This document shows positions 9,874 through 20,760 of a stretch of 64,000 nucleotides of DNA, piece by piece; position 1 is the stretch's first letter, and every line of letters begins with the position of its first letter. The stretch comes from Ophiobolus disseminans. Lineage: Eukaryota; Ascomycota; Dothideomycetes; Pleosporales; Phaeosphaeriaceae. Both the position numbers and the translations under genes were made by a program. Location of the stretch: contig MU006222.1 of the NCBI GenBank assembly GCA_010093685.1, positions 1,297,301-1,361,300 on the forward strand. Reading direction: 5' to 3'. The notes below the pieces were generated by a model, which was not told the origin of the DNA, did not search any database, and saw nothing but the letters and a program-made list of their open reading frames with translations.

Positions 9874-11090
9874 ATGGCGCTCGACACCTTCTTCCACAAC
9901 AAGATCGAGGCGATGAAGCTGGAGATCATACAGGGCCAATCGAAGCTACGACGACTAGAAGCGCAGCGCAACGACTACAATTCACGGGTGCGGTTATTGC
10001 GGGAAGAGCTGGGCCTGCTGCAACAACCGGGGTCGTACGTCGGTGAGGTTGTCAAGGTTATGGGCACAAAGAAGGTACTCGTAAAGGTACACCCCGAGGG
10101 CAAATACGGTATGCATCACCCACTCAGACGCCCGAGTCGTGGCTAACCCTCACAGTCGTCGACATCTCAGACAGCGTCGACATCAGCAAACTCACCCCCG
10201 GCAAGCGCGTCACCCTCCTCAGCGACTCCTACAAGCTCGAAAAGCTCCTTCCATCATCCGTAGATCCGCTCGTGTCCCTCATGATGGTTGAAAAGGTCCC
10301 CGACAGCACATACGACATGATTGGTGGCCTGGACCAGCAGATCAAGGAGATCAAGGAAGTCATCGAGCTGGGCCTACAACACCCTGAACTCTTCGAGTCG
10401 CTCGGCATAGCGCAGCCCAAGGGTGTCCTGCTCTATGGCCCACCTGGAACCGGAAAGACGCTCCTTGCGCGTGCAGTTGCGCATCATGCTGACTGCAAGT
10501 TCATCCGAGTGTCTGGTAGCGAGTTGGTGCAAAAGTACATTGGTGAGGGTAGCCGCATGGTACGAGAACTGTTCATCATGGCACGGGAACACGCTCCCAG
10601 CATCATCTTCATGGACGAGATTGACAGCATTGGATCAAGTCGTGTAGAGGGCAGCTCTGGTGGCGATTCTGAGGTGCAGCGCACCATGTTGGAGCTGCTG
10701 AACCAGCTGGACGGCTTTGAGCCTACCAAGAATATCAAGATCATCATGGCGACCAATCGCCTAGACATCCTGGATCCCGCACTGCTGCGACCCGGACGAA
10801 TCGACCGAAAGATCGAGTTTCCTCCGCCAACTGTCGAAGCGCGAGCCGATATTCTCCGCATCCACTCCAGGAGTATGAACCTCACCCGTGGCATCAACCT
10901 CAACAAGGTCGCAGAGAAGATGAACGGATGCTCCGGTGCTGAGCTGAAGGGCGTCTGCACAGAGGCTGGTATGTACGCGCTGAGAGAGAGGAGAGTGCAC
11001 GTCACGCAGGAAGACTTCGACCTTGCGACCGCCAAGGTACTGAACAAGCACGACGACAAGGCCACTAGCTTGAGCAAGCTGTGGAAGTAG
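9874..11090 (+). CDS. RPT6: 26S proteasome regulatory ATPase Rpt6
   Basis: Exons are 9874-10108 and 10156-11090 (389 aa, the usual Rpt6 length); the start codon sits in accATGg. The N-terminus is a coiled coil followed by an OB-type segment. The AAA+ domain has Walker A GPPGTGKT at about 173-180, Walker B IIFMDEID at about 228-235, the NRLDILDPALLRPGRIDR arginine-finger region, and a C-terminal helical part ending SLSKLWK. Rpt6 is one of six ATPases in the base ring of the 19S particle, which unfolds and feeds ubiquitinated proteins to the 20S core in cytosol and nucleus. The 47-bp intron after codon 78 is flanked by GTATGC and CACAG. Confidence 0.96.
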
Positions 11091-11886
11091 GCGAAGAATG
11101 GCGGCTGGCATGTGGCTTGACAATACTCACTTTGGCGTTGTGTATAAGAAGCATAGCGTTCACGAATGTGCATGAGACACAGTATTACTCTGAAGCCAAT
11201 CAACGTGCCACCTGATGTGACCTGATGGAGCATATTGATCTGCAATATTTTCTGCACTGGAGACGACTCATACAATCATAGGTGGATGAAGATAGCCAGT
11301 GTGCACAAGCCTCGTAAGCAGTTTGAGCATGTGTAACCAGATACAGTGATACTTTCCCAGCGATATCGCGTCATCACTAGCGCCGTTTGAAATGCCACCG
11401 AACCAACACCAACATCACCGCATGCAGATCTCTGCAGTAAGAGTCAGGCAGTTGCACCGGGTTCGGTAGTGCGTCGACACTAGACACAATGCCAGGAGCT
11501 AAACATCACTCTACTTGGTCAACAATTCTGTGGTGCCGCTTCGATAGTCCACCAGCCTCGCGAATCTAGTCAATGACGTCTTCGCGCATTCGGCCTTCAC
11601 GCTGTGATGCTGCACAACGCCTTTGTCGTATTCATGATTGCGCGAAATCGAGTCCCGATAGCGTGATAGGACGTGGTTCGCTTCAGCCCGTTTGGCCTCA
11701 CTAGTACCGCATAGGCAGCTCCACCAGCATGGTTCCCTTATTTCAACGCCCTTGCTCCCCAGATTGATTTTCATTTTAGCGGCCGTTCGCCTAGGCACCT
11801 TTACCTTATTTCCTTTGCACCTGCCTCGATTTGAGATCTCTGACTGACTCGACATTTCGATACGGCGCTCCTGATTTGAATCGAAA
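11091..11886. other. Intergenic, nothing recognised
   Basis: This is the 3' region of RPT6 and the promoter of the MFS gene. The short open frames here show no known motif. Confidence 0.6.
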
Positions 11887-13726
11887 ATGGTGCACACCAA
11901 GACCGTCGACGAAGACGGAAAGCATGGGGCGCAGGATATTCCCTCGATTCATGAAGCGCCTATCGGTGTGCTCGAGGAAGGATCACTAGATCCCGTCTAT
12001 GAAGCTAAGGCGAGAGTCTTGAACAAGGCGATTCAGGATATTGGCATGGGCAAGTATCAATGGCAGGTAGTTATCAACAAATTCACACTTCGCAGACACG
12101 GTTCGCTAACAGTTTTGTCAGTTGTTCATCGTGATCGGCTTCGGTTGGGCCATGGATAATCTCTGGCCTATCGTAACATCCTTGATCCTGCCAGCGGTCA
12201 GGAAGGAGTTCAATCCTACACGTGCTCCTGTATGTTTTCAATCTACTCCTAATTTCTGCCCCAGAGAAAATTGATTGGCCGAACAGTTCCTTACTCTCGC
12301 CCAAAACATCGGTCTTCTCTTCGGTGCCGTCTTCTGGGGCTTTGGCTGCGACATCTTCGGTCGACGATGGGCATTCAATCTGACCATCGGCATCACAGCC
12401 GTGTTCGGCATGATCGCAGCCAGCAGTCCAAACTTCGCTGCTATTGGTGTCTTTGCAGCCCTCTGGTCAGTGGGCGTCGGAGGAAATCTACCAGTCGACA
12501 GCGCAATCTTTTTGGAGTTTTTGCCAGGAACCCATCAGTACCTCCTGACTATCCTGAGTATTGATTGGGCCCTGGCGCAGGTCTTCGCAACACTCGTAGC
12601 ATGGCCATTACTCGGCAATCTCACGTGCCAGGAGGCCGAAACGAATTGTACGAAGAAGAAGAATATGGGGTGGCGCTACTTTATGATTACAATGGGTGGG
12701 GTTGCGTTACTGATGTAAGTGACTATGTGCGCGAACTGCATGTGGCACCAACACTAATTTTACACACCTGTAGGTTCTTGTTTCGCTTCATCGCCTTCAC
12801 AATCTTTGAGTCGCCCAAATTCTTGTGAGTATCATGTTTCTATATCTGCCCTAACAACGTACTGACGGCTTCTAGGATGGGCAAGGGCCGGGACGAGGAA
12901 GCGGTCAAAGTCGTGCACGAAGTCGCACGCCGCAACAACAAAACATCCAACCTGACCATCGAGGACCTCAAAGTCTGTGAGTCCATCGCAATCGCCGGAA
13001 CACCTGCACGTGTGCAAACGACAGCCACCGCCGCGATCAAACGCAATCTTCAGAAGATAGACAGCTCCCACGTCAAAGCGCTATTCGCAACCAAAAAACT
13101 AGCCCTCTCCACCGGTCTGATCACCCTCGTCTGGGCCTTGATTGGGCTTGGCTATCCTTTGTATAACGCCTTCCTGCCCTTCATTCAGCAGACCCGAGGC
13201 GCAGATTTTGGCGATGGTACCTCTAGTCTATCCCCAGCATGTTTCCAACACTAATACGCGTCTAGGAAGCACCTACCTAACCTACCGCAACTCGCTCATC
13301 ATCGCTGTACTAGGCATACCAGGCTGTATACTCGGCGGCGTGCTGGTCGAGACGCCGCGCGTGGGGCGTAAAGGCACCCTGGCCGCATCCACGGTGCTAA
13401 CAGGCGTGTTCCTATTCTGCTCGACGACAGCGCTGAACTCCGACGCCTTGCTGGGTTGGAATTGCGCGTTCAACTTCATGAGCAACATCATGTACGCCGT
13501 GCTATACGCTTACACGCCCGAGATCTTCCCGACCAAGGACCGCGGCACAGGCAATGCAATTACAGCATCCGCGAATAGGATTTTTGGCATCATGGCGCCG
13601 ATTGTGGCCATGTTTGCGGATCTGCAGACATCTGCGCCCGTGTATGTCAGCGGTGCTTTGTTCATCGCTGCGGGGCTATTGGTGCTGGCTCTGCCGTTTG
13701 AGTCGAGGGGCAAGGCGAGTTTGTAG
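11887..13726 (+). CDS. MFS transporter, SV2/SVOP-like
   Basis: Six exons are proposed: 11887-12066, 12122-12229, 12287-12714, 12774-12824, 12876-13216 and 13266-13726 (522 aa). All have GT..AG introns of 49-59 bp. The protein has the 12-span MFS pattern, with the signature GFGCDIFGRRWAFN after the second span, the segment GVGGNLPVDSAIFLEF, and a late YAYTPEIFPTKDRGTGNA motif like that of sugar and organic-ion carriers. These match the fungal SV2-like group, whose substrates are mostly unknown. The acidic cytosolic N-terminus and the loop after the sixth span are typical. The substrate cannot be named from sequence alone. Confidence 0.9.
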
Positions 13727-14306
13727 GGGAAACTGGGCAATGGATAGCATGCCGAAGGATCTTTGGATTTGGCGAATGCTCGTGACGTGTCCGGAAGCGG
13801 TATGGGTCTCCTGGGAGATACATGTATCGGTAGTTCCATCGAGGCGGATGTGTAGAATCAAAGGCTCTGTCGAATTTGCTAGGCATTCGGGTCTCGGTGT
13901 GTTCAGATGACTATGTGGATGTCTGTCACGCTCTACCGTGTCGCGTATGCAAGAATTTATGCACCGATCATGAAAATTAAGTCAGTCTTTGCATGTATGC
14001 ATGCACAAGCTTTCATTATAAAGTAATGTAGATAGAAAATCCCCATCCCTACAAAACTCCAAGTAGACCTAGTTAGAAATGTGACATGATGCCTCTAAGA
14101 GGTCACTGCTACACCATGAGCTCAAGTGTGTGATGTCGTCGTATAGCCTCATGCTCTTTGCCAATCTCCACGCGCGCCCACTGCTCCTGTGCATGGCAAA
14201 CGCTACCAGGAAGCGGCGCCCAACGTGCTCAAACGACGGTCCTACATGGCCAACTCCGCAGATTCTGCCACTGTCCTCATGACTCTTCTCCAGCAACCAA
14301 GGCGCT
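13727..14306. other. Intergenic between converging genes
   Basis: This is the tail-to-tail space between the MFS gene and the Rab gene. It should contain both 3' UTRs. A short AT-rich patch lies at 13960-14050. Confidence 0.6.
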
Positions 14307-15036
14307 CTAACAGCACTTCCCACCCATGCCACCCGCATTTGCATCTCCAGATTGCCCTACATCCACCTTCGGGCCGGTCGCCTGATCTGTCCTCGCGCTG
14401 TCGATCAAGCGCTTCTTGATATCGCCTGCGAGACTGTAGAAGGCCTGGTCCACGTTTATGTTGCTCTTCGCCGAGACCTCGAGGAACGGGATGCCGAGTT
14501 CGTCGGCAAGGGCCTGGCCCTGTTCTGTCGACACTGCGCGCTTCTCTTCCCAGTCGCACTTGTTGCCGATGAGGATCTTGTTGACGCCCTCGGTCGCGTG
14601 TTGCTCGACGTTGGAGAACCATGTGCGGATGTCTGTGGGGACGTTAGTGACTGAGGTGGTTGCGGGAATGGGAAAGACGCACTGTTGAAGCTCCTCTCGT
14701 CGGTAACGTCATAGACCAGTAGGATACCCATAGCGCCTCTGTAGTATGCCGTTGTGATGGTGCGGAAGCGCTCCTGGCCGGCCGTGTCCCATATCTGCAG
14801 CTTGACGCGCTTGCCGTCGAGCTCGATTGTGCGGATCTTGAAGTCGATGCCGATGGTGGTGATGAAGGAGGGTGTGAAGGAGTCTTCGCTGAAGCGCAGC
14901 AGACAGCACGACTTGCCCACGCCCGAGTCGCCTATCAGAAGCAGTTTGATCTGGATGGGAGGGTCAGTGTGGGCGGCGCCGAGGACGGAGAGCGCCGTGG
15001 ACGTACGAGGAAGTCATAGTTCCGTGTTCCCGCCAT
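14307..15036 (-). CDS. SEC4: Rab GTPase, Sec4/Rab8 type
   Basis: Exons are 15036-15007 (30 nt), 14950-14683 and 14632-14307 (207 aa). The G-box motifs are complete: GDSGVGKS at about 17-24, the effector region FITTIGIDFKIR, WDTAGQE at about 64-70, NKCD at about 123-126 and SAK at about 153-155. The C-terminus ends GGKCC, the double-cysteine geranylgeranylation site. The TTIGIDFKIRTIEL effector loop and the SFNNIRTWFSNVEQHA segment (formed across the second intron) point to the Sec4/Ypt2/Rab8 branch, which drives post-Golgi vesicles to the plasma membrane and hyphal tip. The symbol follows the orthologous group; the local name may differ (for example srgA). Confidence 0.94.
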
Positions 15037-15425
15037 GCTGAGATGTGCAGAGTCGCAGCCGGCGTTATCAAGCGTTGAGGCGGACGGGAGTGCGCGCGGC
15101 AGGCGGTGGGCGGTATTCGGTGGGCGGTGGGCAGTATGGACGGTGTAGACGGCAGACGAAGAGAGGGGGCGAGGTAGTGCGTCGGGTCTTGTTTGGCGTG
15201 CAGGCAAGCACAATATCGGCGTTTGGGGGTGAGGGTCGTCAAGCGTTACCTGCCCTGCCTGCGGGCGGGCATTGACGTTGTAGCGTCCACCGCCAAGCCC
15301 AGGCCCTGTCACTTGCACACCCTGGAAGCATCATCGTGGCGACTACGCCTGCCATACGTACCACATGCTGGAGCTTGACATATTCGCTTTCATTCACACC
15401 CATCTATGAGCACTGGCACGTGGTC
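15037..15425. promoter_or_regulatory. SEC4 upstream region
   Basis: The 389 bp between the NCA2 stop codon and the SEC4 start codon hold the SEC4 promoter and 5' leader. A short purine/pyrimidine repeat lies at about 15100-15140. No specific site was identified. Confidence 0.5.
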
Positions 15426-17540
15426 CTATGTAAGCCACTTCGAGTACGCCCACCGAATCCTCTCAACAACCTTCTGCTGCCGTTCCAAGCCGCTCCTTAC
15501 ATCGACAAGCTCGTCCACCTCCACCAGGAAGTCATGGAAGATGCGCCTGGGGAGGATGCCGCTTGCAGCCTGCCTCAGTAGATGGACCTCGCACAGCAGA
15601 AGACCGTGATCCTTGTACGAAATCTCCCCGAATTCGGTTGGCGTTGCGCTGGTGAGAATGCGGTCGATGTTGCGCAGGATAAGCAGGAGCTTGCCTTGCC
15701 GTGCCCATTGCTGCACGCCCTTGCGACTGCTGAAAACACCCCTCAGCCACGTGTACACGCCAATACTGACGAGGACGCCGGGCGTCAGGCCGATGAAGCC
15801 GAAAAGCAGTTCTTGGCTCTTGAGAATGCTATCAATGCCGCTCATGGCCACTTCGACGTCAACCTTGGTCTTCTGGACCTGGATAAGCAGTGCGCTGGCC
15901 AGGTTGCCAACTATGGCTCCCTTCACAGGACTCTGAATATCCTTCTCGTACGAGCGCAGCACCGTCGTCAGGTCACCTTCTCTGACCCGAGCCCTGATGT
16001 CGGCAATCTGCGTCTCGTTCAGTGCGGCGCCCTCGGGGTTCTTGATCGCAAAGTCGACAACCATGCGCTCTAGGCTAGCACGGTCGGATTCGAGGCTGCG
16101 TTTGCTCATGATGGAGACTTCGCTGTCCGCGTCGTGTCGAATAGTACCAACGACCTTCTTCGTGGGCTCGACTACCCAGTTCGACCAGAAGTCGATCACC
16201 GTCTGCCCGAGTTCGCGGACCCATGTGAGGATCTCTTCCTGCCGGTTGATGACGATGCGAAAGATGGTGGTAGATGACACTAGGAGGAGAGTCGCTGGGA
16301 GCCAGTAGCGAATGAGTCGCGATGGTCGCCCGTTTTCTTTGACGACTGCGTTGAAGTTTGTTGTGTATGTCGGCAAGGCATGGTTGAGCAGATGCCTCAG
16401 GCGCTCCGCGACATCTGCTGGCTTCAAAGTGGTTGCCGTGCGCTCGCCGGACGGCTCGTGCAATTCGTAGTATTGATCGTCTTGGGTGATTGTTGCGACA
16501 GAGTCGTCGAACTTATCGACAGACAATTCTGCAGTATTGACGCTTCGAATGACAGCGTCCATCAGAGCAATGCTCTTGGACACCACGCTCTTCCATTGGT
16601 TATTATTGTCTTTGGTGCCAAACAGGCCTGGAGATTGCGTGCCGTCCCCTTCGATGCTGACATTGTCAGCGTAGGCTAGAGTGATTGTAGCAAAGTCTTA
16701 CCTGTCGTTGCTCAGGCCCTCTCCGAGAAGCACACCCAATGCGTTTGCATTTACCAGGCGTATCTTCTTCAAAGCCGCGCGCTTCCTCCTGCCCTCGTTC
16801 CTCACCATGGCCAGTGGGCTGACTACTCTCCGCTGAATATTCGCAATGCTTCTCTCACGCACCGAGTCCTTGACGAGTGCATAAAATTGTCTCCAACCGT
16901 CAGCCATGTGACCGCCTCTCGACCGGACGTCGTGGTAAATCTCCTGTGACCACTCCCACACGCGGATCGGCGAAGTTTGGATCGAGTAGAGGCCGGCGAA
17001 GCGATATGTGCTGAGTACGTCGTCCCAGTACCAGATGTCGTCCTCGAGCGGGATCGTCTGTTCGAGAATGGTGTTCAACACCTGGCCGTATGCCTGGGTG
17101 GTGGCTTTGCTAAGCAGCAGCCATTCCAGCTCGTGCTCGTAGCTCGCATCCACACGACTACCGTCCTCGCCCGCATTCCCATGCCTGTCCTGCGCAAACC
17201 ACTGCGTGCATGTGGAGCAGCCGCTGGAGATGTCGGCCCACTGCAATGTCTCCAATATCCTGTACGCCGGCACGAGACTCGACGTTGCGCTCGCAGTCGT
17301 GGACAGGCTCTTAATCAGGTTCTGCAGGTGCGCGATACGCGCCGTCTTCGCGGGGTCATGTGCTTCCTCTGCCGTCAGAGACGCGAAGCTTCCGCCAGGT
17401 TGGGTAGTCGACAGCTGCAACCGGTCCAGTTGGCTGTCGATGCGGCGAATTTGACTAAATGCTGGTCAGCTTGATAGCCAGCACGTGGACGCTGGGCCTG
17501 TGCAGCAGATTGGTATAACTCACTCGACCACAAAAGACAT
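15426..17540 (-). CDS. NCA2: NCA2-family mitochondrial protein
   Basis: Exons are 17540-17524 (only 17 nt, MSFVV plus two bases), 17454-16702 and 16656-15426 (666 aa). The protein carries the NCA2 domain in its C-terminal half: a membrane segment after RPSRLIRYWLPATLLL, a second one in GFIGLTPGVLVSIGVYTW, and the terminal block SYKDHGLLLCEVHLLRQAA followed by FLVEVDELVDVRSGLERQ. In yeast Nca2 affects expression of the mitochondrially encoded ATP synthase subunits 6 and 8 and sits in the outer mitochondrial membrane. The tiny first exon is supported by a good GTGAGT donor and by continuity with the IRRIDSQLDRLQL segment. Confidence 0.9.
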
Positions 17541-17812
17541 GGTAACGCCGCGTCGGCGCCGGGGTGGAGGGTGCAGCACAATTTGGCTCGAAAGGTGATC
17601 TGAACCAGGATGCCGCGTGCCTACCCGCTCCACAGAAAGAAGCGATGACGTCGCACCCCAACTTCAATCAGATAACATGCCATGCAGTTCGATGTGACAA
17701 CACGTACTTCACACATCTTATACGGCACGGGAAACTCAAAGTGAACGTGTGAAGATATTACTAAACGCTACAGACATTTATATCCTCTTTTACTAATATT
17801 TTGATCAACTCT

Positions 17813-19438
17813 CTACAAACCAAGCAAAGCAACCGCAACACCAAGCACAACATGCACACCCTCGGCCCCGAACGGCACAGCAGCGCCAGTGAACTGAGAA
17901 CCGCCCGACGGACGCGTCGAAGTAGCTACCGAAGGACGAACCACTCCCGTTCCCGTCGCTCCAGTAGCCGTCAGATTTGAGCTGCACGTATGAGATGACG
18001 GAGCCGCAGGAGTAGCTGTAGCCGTAGCCGAAACCTTGGGGGGTGCACCGTATGCGAGATTGATGACCGCTGAAGGCTTACCGCCCGGGACGGGGGCCGC
18101 AGTTGTGAAGTGGACTACTGGAACGGCGATAGAAATGGAGCCATACACAATGACTGTTACACGGGTTTTTGCAACAGCAGGGGTGGGTGTATGTATTGCG
18201 GTGCTGTTACTTGTAGTGGGAATAAGAGTGCTGGTAGTGGTGCTGTTGCTTCCAACTGGGATAATGGTGCTATTCCCTCCGGTCGGGATGTTGAAAGTAT
18301 CCTTCGGGCAATATTCGACTAAGCTTGGGTTCTCGGGGACGTACTTGGCGCAGATACCGACGAGGTATCTGAGGTTGTCCATTGTGTCGGCGTCGGTCTT
18401 GCTGTAGGCCTGAACACAGTCGATGACGCTTTTGGTGAACTTGGTGTTCTTGCAGTAGCAGTCCACGGCCGTGTTGTCCTTGCATTCCGTTGTAATTTGG
18501 AGCCAGGTGTTCATGCACGTGGGAAGGACCTCTATGATTTTAACGGGTGGATAAGTTGGGATGGCTGCCTGAGAAGAGCTGAAAGTGAATATTGCAACGG
18601 AGGGAGAAATGGTGCTCAACGGAAGTGCGACGCTGGAGCTGTTCTTGAAGTACGACATGAAAGAGTAGGAAGACGTGGTCGCAGAAGAAGAAGCCTGGAC
18701 AGAGGAGATCTGAGCGCAGTCCTCTCCATAGCGCTCGTTGCAACTTTTGGAGAGAGAAGTAGCTGATATCTGAGCCTCATTGGTGGACGCAGAAGGGGTG
18801 TACATTTGGTAGCCTCCGGTAGGGTTGTACTGGGCCATAATTGGAGGGCTGAACTTCTTGGGTGGGTTGCAGTCAAAGCCAATGTTGTGGATCCCGATCT
18901 TGCAGCCAGTCTTCTCCCCCTTGTAACCCTTGTAACCCTTCCCCAGATACACGTCGACCCTCTTTGCGCCTCCACATTGTGTATTCTGCACAGTCGATCC
19001 TGTCTGTCTACAAGGTACCGCGGCTTGTTTGCAGGCCGAGCCGTCCATCATGGTGTAGTGTAGGTCAAGCTCGGCATCATACTCGGATGAGAGCTGGATC
19101 GTGGAAATGCTGAATCCATTCTTCTTCTTGTCACTGCCAAATGAAGCTGGCTGTGTCTTGCTACAGTTGTTTGTAATGGCCTTGTTGTTGAACCCACGCG
19201 GCGCTAAGGGATCCCGCTTCCTGTAGTTGTTCGAGCATTTCCACCCGTTGGAAAAGTCAAACTCGTTATACTGAAAATTAGTCTCGCCGTCTGTCAGCTC
19301 AGACCAGTCAAACCCAGTCTGCTGCTTGACACTGCACTCGTTGTTCGCATACGCAGTTGAGTTGTAGGGTTGCGCGTCGTATTCCCATGCCGCGGCGTGA
19401 GCAGTGAAGCCTGCCAAAAGAGTATAGACAGTCTTCAT
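17813..19438 (-). CDS. GPI-anchored CFEM-like extracellular protein
   Basis: This is a single exon of 541 aa, starting at the ATG at 19438, which gives a good signal peptide (MKTVYTLLAGFTAHAAA). An upstream in-frame start would bury that signal. The N-terminal 200 residues form an uncharacterised Cys-containing domain. At about 300-375 a seven-cysteine segment (PTCMNTW, VDCYCKN, VIDCVQAY, VGICAKYVP, VEYCP) resembles the CFEM-like domains of fungal cell-surface proteins. Then comes a Ser/Thr-rich linker with many N-glycosylation sites, and a hydrophobic C-terminus behind small residues, as for GPI attachment. It is probably a cell-wall or plasma-membrane protein. Haem or iron binding would be conjecture. 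Confidence 0.8.
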   Translation of the reverse strand: MKTVYTLLAGFTAHAAAWEYDAQPYNSTAYANNECSVKQQTGFDWSELTDGETNFQYNEFDFSNGWKCSNNYRKRDPLAPRGFNNKAITNNCSKTQPASFGSDKKKNGFSISTIQLSSEYDAELDLHYTMMDGSACKQAAVPCRQTGSTVQNTQCGGAKRVDVYLGKGYKGYKGEKTGCKIGIHNIGFDCNPPKKFSPPIMAQYNPTGGYQMYTPSASTNEAQISATSLSKSCNERYGEDCAQISSVQASSSATTSSYSFMSYFKNSSSVALPLSTISPSVAIFTFSSSQAAIPTYPPVKIIEVLPTCMNTWLQITTECKDNTAVDCYCKNTKFTKSVIDCVQAYSKTDADTMDNLRYLVGICAKYVPENPSLVEYCPKDTFNIPTGGNSTIIPVGSNSTTTSTLIPTTSNSTAIHTPTPAVAKTRVTVIVYGSISIAVPVVHFTTAAPVPGGKPSAVINLAYGAPPKVSATATATPAAPSSHTCSSNLTATGATGTGVVRPSVATSTRPSGGSQFTGAAVPFGAEGVHVVLGVAVALLGL

Positions 19439-20760
19439 CCTGAACGTGATGTGAATCGTGACAGCTAGTGGTGTGGAATGATCAACGAAAACGACCAACT
19501 TAAGTAGCGATAGTCGAGTGATATGGAAAGAATTGTGTTTGAACGATTACAGATGTCTTCTGTGATGGTGTACTGGAATGTGTATAAATCTTGAACCCAA
19601 GACAACAAAGGATAATCTTGTAGACATTGTCCTCCATAAACTAAAAAAAGAGCCAAGTAGGGGGAAATATGAGCATAAAGCGTGGGTGATACCATGAGAA
19701 CAAAGCAGGACGTTCTACCCATGATTCTCGGCTACATGCTTCGTGAACTAAAAATACTTCCTGACAATTAACAAAGTACTGCAACGCTTAGTGCAATAGC
19801 CTACTCCGGCATGCCAGGTATCTATAAACTTGACATTGATCGCGAATGCGGAAGAAACGCTGTACCGGACCGGTAGTATAACGCTGTCCGTAACCTGTTT
19901 TCATTCCGACCGCATGTACCCTTCTGCCGAATGACAATCACGAACGTGGATTGCGATACAAAATCCGAACTTCCTGACGCCTCTTACCTCCAATTGTGAC
20001 ATTCTACGTCTGTTACTTTAAAGCTAGATTATGTTTCAAGTAGACTCGTCATCAAGGACCTTAGCGTCGAGAGCGTTCATTGTGCATATATGATCCGCTT
20101 CCAAGTTGTTTGTAACACGCGCCATATTATGTTAATTGTAAGTCTTTGTTGCTTTTTAACCCAAGGAACCACGTCAGAAGTGACAACAGACAGTTTGCGA
20201 CGAGCCTACTCGAGATGGCCGAGTGTGTGTACCACAGACATTGAACTCAACTCCGTGTGTGTAATGCGACATCCGCCAACACCTCACTGTATTAGGCTGC
20301 CAAGTGAGGCACGATTATTCATGTGTAAATTCATGTTTCGTTTGGTATTCACGTGTAATAGTGTGCATGCACGCCTGATCATCGCCAGACTATACTCCAA
20401 TGCGAATTTAAGAGCGCCCATGATCTTCGCTGATAGGATGAAAATATGCGTAGCATCTGAAGAAAATCCCAGCAGACGTATATAAAATGTCGTTACTCCG
20501 AAAATTGGTACCAATCTAACCCATTGTCCCAAACGCCGGCCCAAACATTGTCATCAATTTGCAATTGAAGTCAGGCTTGGTGGGATGCCGAAAAACGCCA
20601 AGGTATCCTCATGCTCCGGTGCGCCAATCTAAGAGGTATTTAAAAATGGAATGATGTTGGACGCGGTTATTTGGAAAGCCTGGAAGCCTTTATCAGGCTA
20701 TCGAAGACACGCTGGCTGCTACCTGGAAATATCAGACATCTAGGCAGAGCGGTGTAGCGT
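19439..20760. other. Long intergenic region, nothing recognised
   Basis: About 1.3 kb of somewhat AT-rich DNA lies upstream of the GPI-protein gene and downstream of the next MFS gene. Open frames of 70-130 codons occur but lack codon bias or motifs. No transposon signature was seen. Confidence 0.55.

Noticed and set aside
10484..11275. 263-codon minus-strand frame in RPT6
   Set aside because: It is antisense to the conserved AAA+ exon; no features.
12067..12121. Frameshift in the MFS gene
   Set aside because: A normal GT..AG intron of 55 bp explains the change of frame and restores the family sequence.
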